Origin: Lineus longissimus
Taxonomy: Eukaryota; Nemertea; Pilidiophora; Heteronemertea; Lineidae
DNA: 64,000 nucleotides
Direction: 5' to 3'
Assembly: GCF_910592395.1 (NCBI RefSeq)
Contig: NC_088322.1
Location: forward strand, 2,606,001-2,670,000
A program made the position numbers and the translations under genes. Shown here in pieces: positions 57,754 to 64,000 of the stretch; position 1 is the first letter of the stretch; each line of letters starts with the position of its first letter. Below the pieces are notes generated by a model that worked only from the letters and a program-made list of their open reading frames with translations, was not told where the DNA came from and searched no databases.

Positions 57754-58454
57754 CAGTAAAACCTCCCACTGCAGACACCTCTACATTACGGACACGTCCG
57801 GCCAGTCCGGATTTTTTCTAAGTCATTTCCAATAACAAAAACCTCTGTACGACGGACACCTCTCTACTCCGAATTGTGGACATGGCGATGGCCAATTTTT
57901 GGTCCAATTCCCTCCCAATTACGGACAGTAGGCAAAAACAATGGTTTCCCGCGTGCGCTTGGAGAGTCGAGTAGGCCTGACAGGTGAGATATTTGCGTAA
58001 TTAATCAACGAAATTACCCCATGGGCATGGCATTGTGTTTACTCTTTTCAACTAATCACATATTGTGTCAACGGCCACTCATACATCCACGATTCTGTCA
58101 GTCTTGCAGCGAATATGCGTGAGTAGAGAACTTAGAAAAAAATTATTATCAATCAAAGGTGGCCGATGGACAGAAATTATGGTGTTTTTTCACACCTTAT
58201 GACATGTCGTGGAGATTTTGCAATAAAAGGGACACCTTTTACCAGAGAAATCATTCACTCTTTGAGTTCCAAAGTAGTCACGTCATTCAACGCAACATCA
58301 CATGCAATGACCGATCAGTTAACAAGTTTCAAGTTTCTACGCTAGATGTTCCACGGGAACTTCAACTCCACTATTGGACGATTTTGGCATAACCTCTCTA
58401 TTAAGGACACCTGGGCCCAGTCCCATGGGTGTCCGCAATATAGAGGTTGTACTG
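57754..58454. mobile_element. pogo/mariner-type non-autonomous element, TA target site
   Basis: The ends are cagtaaaacctcccactgca and the complement of cagtacaacctctatattgc, flanked by TA on both sides (57752-57753, 58455-58456). 701 bp, no transposase seen. CAGTAxAACCTC ends are typical of pogo/Tigger-like elements. Confidence 0.75.
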
Positions 58455-58529
58455 TATATTCATATTCATGGACATTTTATTTGTAACAATAGTTCTACGT
58501 AAATTTTTTAAGCGCGGTAATCAGTTCCT

Positions 58530-61500
58530 GTCACCTAGCACAAGGAACAGTCTCAAGAGTCACTCTGTGTCACCTAGCACAAGGAACAGTCTCAAGAGTC
58601 ACTCTGTGTCACCTAGCACAAGAAACAGTCTCAAGAGTCACCCTGTGTCACCTAGCACAAGGAACAGTCTCACTCTGTGTCACCTAGCACAAGGAACAGT
58701 CTCAAGAGTCACTCTGTGTCACCTAGCACAAGGAACAGTCTCAAGAGTCACTCTGTGTCACCTAGCACAAGAAACAGTCTCAAGAGTCACTCTGTGTCAC
58801 CTAGCACAAGAAACAGTCTCAAGAGTCACTCTGTGTCACCTAGCACAAGGAACAGTCTCAAGAGTCACTCTGTGTCACCTAGCACAAGGAACAGTCTCAC
58901 TCTGTGTCACCTAGCACAAGGAACAGTCTCAAGAGTCACTCTGTGTCACCTAGCACAAGGAACAGTCTCAAGAGTCACTCTGTGTCACCTAGCACAAGAA
59001 ACAGTCTCAAGAGTCACTCTGTGTCACCTAGCACAAGAAACAGTCTCAAGAGTCACTCTGTGTCACCTAGCACAAGAAACAGTCTCACTCTGTGTCACCT
59101 AGCACAAGGAACAGTCTCAAGAGTCACTCTGTGTCACCTAGTACAAGAAACAGTCTCACTCTGTGTCACCTAGCACAAGGAACAGTCTCAAGAGTCACTC
59201 TGTGTCACCTAGCACAAGGAACAGTCTCACTCTGTGTCACCTAGCACAAGGAACAGTCTCAAGAGTCACTCTGTGTCACCTAGTACAAGGAACAGTCTCA
59301 CTCTGTGTCACCTAGCACAAGGAACAGTCTCAAGAGTCACTCTGTGTCACCTAGTACAAGAAACAGTCTCACTCTGTGTCACCTAGCACAAGGAACAGTG
59401 TCAAGAGTCACTCTGTGTCACCTAGCACAAGGAACAGTCTCACACTGTGTCACCTAGTACAAGGAACAGTCTCAAGAGTCACTCTGTGACACCTAGTACA
59501 AGGAACAGTCTCACTCTGTGTCACCTAGCACAAGGAACAGTCTCAAGAGTCACTCTGTGTCACCTAGTACAAGGAACAATCTCAATCTGTGTCACCTAGC
59601 ACAAGGAACAGTCTCAAGAGTCACTCTGTGTCACCTAGTACAAGGAACGGTCTCAAGAGTCACTCTGTGTCACCTAGTACAAGGAACAGTCTCACTCTGT
59701 GTCACCTACCACAAGGAACAGTCTCACTCTGTGTCACCTAGCACAAGGAACAGTCTCAAGAGTCACTCTGTGTCACCTAGCACAAGGAACAGTCTCACTC
59801 TGTGTCACCTAACACAAGGAACAGTCTCAAGAGTCACTCTGTGTCACCTAGCACAAAGAACAGTCTCACTCTGTGTCAACTAGCACAAGGAACAGTCTCA
59901 AGAGTCACTCTGTGTCACCTACTACAAGAAACAGTCTCACTCTGTGTCACCTAGCACAAGGAACAGTCTCAAGAGTCACTCTGTGTCACCTAGCACAAGG
60001 AACAGTCTCACTCTGTGTCACCTAGCACAAGGAACAGTCTCAAGAGTCACTCTGTGTCACCTAGCACAAGGAACAGTCTCACTCTGTGTCACCTAGCACA
60101 AGGAACAGTCTCAAGAGTCACTCTGTGTCACCTAGCACAAGGAACAGTCTCACTCTGTGTCACCTAACACAAGGAACAGTCTCAAGAGTCACTCTGTGTC
60201 ACCTAGTACAAGGAACAGTCTCAAGAGTCACTCTGTGTCACCTAGTACAAGGAATGGTCTCAAGAGTCACTCTGTGTCACCTAGCACAAGGAAGAGTCTC
60301 AAGAGTCACTCTGTGTCACCTAGCACAAGGAACAGTCTCACTATGTGTCGCCTAGCACAAGGAAAAGTCTCAAGAGTCACTCTGTGTCACCAAGTACAAG
60401 AAACAGTCTCACTCTGTGTCACCTAGTACAAGAAACAGTCTCAAGAGTCACTCTGTGTCACCTAGTACAAGAAACAGTCTCAAGAGTCACTCTGTGTCAC
60501 CTAGCACAAGAAACTGTCTCAAGAGTCACTCTGTGTCACCTAGTACAAGGAATGGTCTCAAGAGTCACTCTGTGTCACCTAGTACAAGGAATGGTCTCAA
60601 GAGTCACTCTGTGTCACCTAGTACAAGGAATGGTCTCAAGAGTCACTCTGTGTCACCTAGCACAAGAAACTGTCTCAAGAGTCACTCTGTGTCACCTAGT
60701 ACAAGGAATGGTCTCAAGAGTCACTCTGTGTCACCTAGCACAAGAAACTGTATCAAGAGTCAATCTGTGTCACCTAGCACAAGGAACAGTCTCAAGAGTC
60801 ACTCTGTGTCACCTAGCACAAGAAACTGTCTCAAGAGTCACTCTGTGTCACCTAGTACAAGGAATGGTCTCAAGTGTCACTCTGTGTCACCTAGTACAAG
60901 GAATGGTCTCAAGAGTCACTCTGTGTCACCTAGTACAAGGAATGGTCTCAAGAGTCACTCTGTGTCACCCAGCACAAGAAACTGTCTCAAGAGTCACTCT
61001 GTGTCACCTAGTACAAGGAACAGTCTCAAGAGTCACTCTGTGTCACCTAGTACAAGGAACAGTCTCACTCTGTGTCACCTAGCACAAGGAACAGTCTCAA
61101 GAGTCACTCTGTGTCACCTAGTACAAGAAACAGTCTCACTCTGTGTCACCTAGCACAAGGAACAGTGTCAAGAGTCACTCTGTGTCACCTAGCACAAGGA
61201 ACAGTCTCACACTGTGTCACCTAGTACAAGGAACAGTCTCAAGAGTCACTCTGTGACACCTAGTACAAGGAACAGTCTCACTCTGTGTCACCTAGCACAA
61301 GGAACAGTCTCAAGAGTCACTCTGTGTCACCTAGTACAAGGAACAATCTCACTCTGTGTCACCTAGCACAAGGAACAGTCTCAAGAGTCACTCTGTGTCA
61401 CCTAGTACAAGGAACGGTCTCAAGAGTCACTCTGTGTCACCTAGTACAAGGAACAGTCTCACTCTGTGTCACCTACCACAAGGAACAGTCTCACTCTGTG

Positions 61501-64000
61501 TCACCTAGCACAAGGAACAGTCTCAAGAGTCACTCTGTGTCACCTAGCACAAGGAACAGTCTCACTCTGTGTCACCTAACACAAGGAACAGTCTCAAGAG
61601 TCACTCTGTGTCACCTAGCACAAGGAACAGTCTCACTCTGTGTCAACTAGCACAAGGAACAGTCTCAAGAGTCACTCTGTGTCACCTAGTACAAGAAACA
61701 GTCTCACTCTGTGTCACCTAGCACAAGGAACAGTCTCAAGAGTCACTCTGTGTCACCTAGCACAAGGAACAGTCTCACTCTGTGTCACCTAGCACAAGGA
61801 ACAGTCTCAAGAGTCACTCTGTGTCACCTAGCACAAGGAACAGTCTCACTCTGTGTCACCTAGCACAAGGAACAGTCCCAAGAGTCACTCTGTGTCACCT
61901 AGCACAAGGAACAGTCTCACTCTGTGTCACCTAACACAAGGAACAGTCTCAAGAGTCACTCTGTGTCACCTAGTACAAGGAACAGTCTCAAGAGTCACTC
62001 TGTGTCACCTAGTACAAGGAATGGTCTCAAGAGTCACTCTGTGTCACCTAGCACAAGGAAGAGTCTCAAGAGTCACTCTGTGTCACCTAGCACAAGGAAC
62101 AGTCTCACTCTGTGTCGTCTAGCACAAGGAAAAGTCTCAAGAGTCACTCTGTGTCACCAAGTACAAGAAACAGTCTCACTCTGTGTCACCTAGTACAAGA
62201 AACAGTCTCAAGAGTCACTCTGTGTCACCTAGTACAAGAAACAGTCTCAAGAGTCACTCTGTGTCACCTAGCACAAGAAACTGTCTCAAGAGTCACTCTG
62301 TGTCACCTAGTACAAGGAATGGTCTCAAGAGTCACTCTGTGTCACCTAGTACAAGGAATGGTCTCAAGAGTCACTCTGTGTCACCTAGTACAAGGAATGG
62401 TCTCAAGAGTCACTCTGTGTCACCTAGCACAAGAAACTGTCTCAAGAGTCACTCTGTGTCACCTAGTACAAGGAATGGTCTCAAGAGTCACTCTGTGTCA
62501 CCTAGCACAAGAAACTGTATCAAGAGTCAATCTGTGTCACCTAGCACAAGGAACAGTCTCAAGAGTCACTCTGTGTCACCTAGCACAAGAAACTGTCTCA
62601 AGAGTCACTCTGTGTCACCTAGTACAAGGAATGGTCTCAAGAGTCACTCTGTGTCACCTAGTACAAGGAATGGTCTCAAGAGTCACTCTGTGTCACCTAG
62701 TACAAGGAATGGTCTCAAGAGTCACTCTGTGTCACCCAGCACAAGAAACTGTCTCAAGAGTCACTCTGTGTCACCTAGTACAAGGAATGGTCTCAAGAGT
62801 CACTCTGTGTCACCTAGTTCAAGGAATGGTCTCAAGAGTCACTCTGTGTCACCTAGCACAAGGAACAGTCTCACTCTGTGTCACCTAGCACAAGGAACAG
62901 TCTCAAGAGTCACTCTGTGTCACCTAGTACAAGGAATGGTCTCAAGAGTCACTCTGTGTCACCTAGCACAAGGAACAGTCTCAAGAGTCACTCTGTGTCA
63001 CCTAGCACAAGAAACAGTCTCAAGAGTCACTCTGTGTCACCTAGCACAAGAAACTGTCTCAAGAGTCACTCTGTGTCACCTAGTACAAGGAATGGTCTCA
63101 AGAGTCACTCTGTGTCACCTAGTACAAGGAATGGTCTCAAGAGTCACTCTGTGTCACCTAGTACAAGGAATGGTCTCAAGAGTCACTCTGTGTCACCCAG
63201 CACAAGAAACTGTCTCAAGAGTCACTCTGTGTCACCTAGTACAAGGAATGGTCTCAAGAGTCACTCTGTGTCACCTAGTTCAAGGAATGGTCTCAAGAGT
63301 CACTCTGTGTCACCTAGCACAAGAAACTGTCTAAAGAGTCACTCTGTGTCACCTAGTACAAGGAATGGTCTCAAGAGTCACTCTGTGTCACCTAGTACAA
63401 GGAACAATCTCAAGAGTCACTCTGTGACACCTAGTACAAGGAACAGTCTCACTCTGTGTCACCTAGCACAAGGAACAGTCTCAAGAGTCACTCTGTGTCA
63501 CCTATCACAAGGAACAATCTCACTCTGTGTCACCTAGCACAAGAAACAGTCTCAAGAGTCACTCTGTGTCACCTAGTACAAGGAACAGTCTCAAGAGTCA
63601 CTCTGTGTCACCTAGTACAAGGAACAGTCTCACTCTGTGTCACCCAGCACAAGGAACAGTCTCACTCTGTGTCACCTAGCACAAGGAACAGTCTCAAGAG
63701 TCACTCTGTGTCACCTAGCACAAGGAACAGTCTCAAGAGTCACTCTGTGTCACCTAGTACAAGAAACAGTCTCACTCTGTGTCACCTAGCACAAGGAACA
63801 GTCTCAAGAGTCACTCTGTGTCACCTAGCACAAGGAACAGTCTCACTCTGTGTCACCAAACACAAGGAACAGTCTCAAGAGTCACTCTGTGTCACCTAGC
63901 ACATGGAACAGTCTCACTCTGTGTCACCTAGCACAAGGAACAGTCTCAAGAGTCACTCTGTGTCACCTAGTACAAGGAATGGTCTCAAGAGTCACTCTGT
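58530..64000 (+). repeat. 39/32-bp satellite array with 1,767-bp higher-order repeat
   Basis: The unit gtcacctagcacaaggaaca plus gtctcaagagtcactctgt is 39 bp; a second form lacks aagagtc (32 bp). Units alternate irregularly. Variant units recur at a fixed distance: cctaccacaagg at 59704 and 61471, and other marks likewise, giving a higher-order repeat of 1,767 bp. Long SPSTRNSLKSHSV-type frames are by-products. The array is still running at the end of the window. Confidence 0.95.

Noticed and set aside
58447-63899. Many open frames of the SPSTRNSLKSHSV type
   Set aside because: They are translations of the 39/32-bp satellite; the frame changes whenever a 32-bp unit occurs.
58530-64000. CRISPR-like regular repeats
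   Set aside because: The units are directly adjacent without unique spacers, and this is an animal genome; it is a satellite.

Overview
The window is invertebrate animal nuclear DNA. It has spliced genes with GT-AG introns, AT-rich intergenic DNA and several eukaryotic transposon classes nested in each other. I cannot name the species. The mix (DIRS, a Helitron with endonuclease and RPA genes, a MULE with FLYWCH, and a family starting CAAGAGGCCC and ending GAGCTAAAAA) suggests a marine invertebrate such as a mollusc or lower deuterostome; this is inference.

Layout. 0.2-2 kb: a 248-bp tandem duplication whose second copy holds a decayed Harbinger transposon. 4.3-15.3 kb, minus strand: a large Helitron-type element coding for a cysteine-protease-like region behind a 2A-like motif, then zinc-finger, HUH Rep, Pif1-like helicase and AP-type endonuclease regions, followed by a spliced RPA-like gene. 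All are broken by stops or small indels. 16.8-19.5 kb, plus strand: a decayed MULE transposase gene with a FLYWCH finger. 20-30.5 kb: non-autonomous elements, a PIF-like remnant and a possible 60-residue two-exon gene.

32.3-56.9 kb, minus strand: the 3' exons of the only clear host gene, a TTI1 homologue (HEAT-repeat partner of TELO2 in the TTT complex that stabilises PIKK kinases). One of its exons ends in an array of about ten 65-bp copies of the exon tail plus splice donor. The next intron upstream (about 20.9 kb) holds two tandem DIRS retrotransposons. The second DIRS is split by a 7.5-kb element with CACAGCTG inverted repeats, which itself contains a 4.2-kb Harbinger-like element with a Myb-like gene and a transposase gene.

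57.7-64 kb: a pogo/mariner-like element, then a 39/32-bp satellite with a 1,767-bp higher-order repeat running off the window. Apart from TTI1 and perhaps the small gene at 22.2-23.0 kb, everything coding here belongs to mobile elements. I recognised no rRNA, tRNA or CRISPR.
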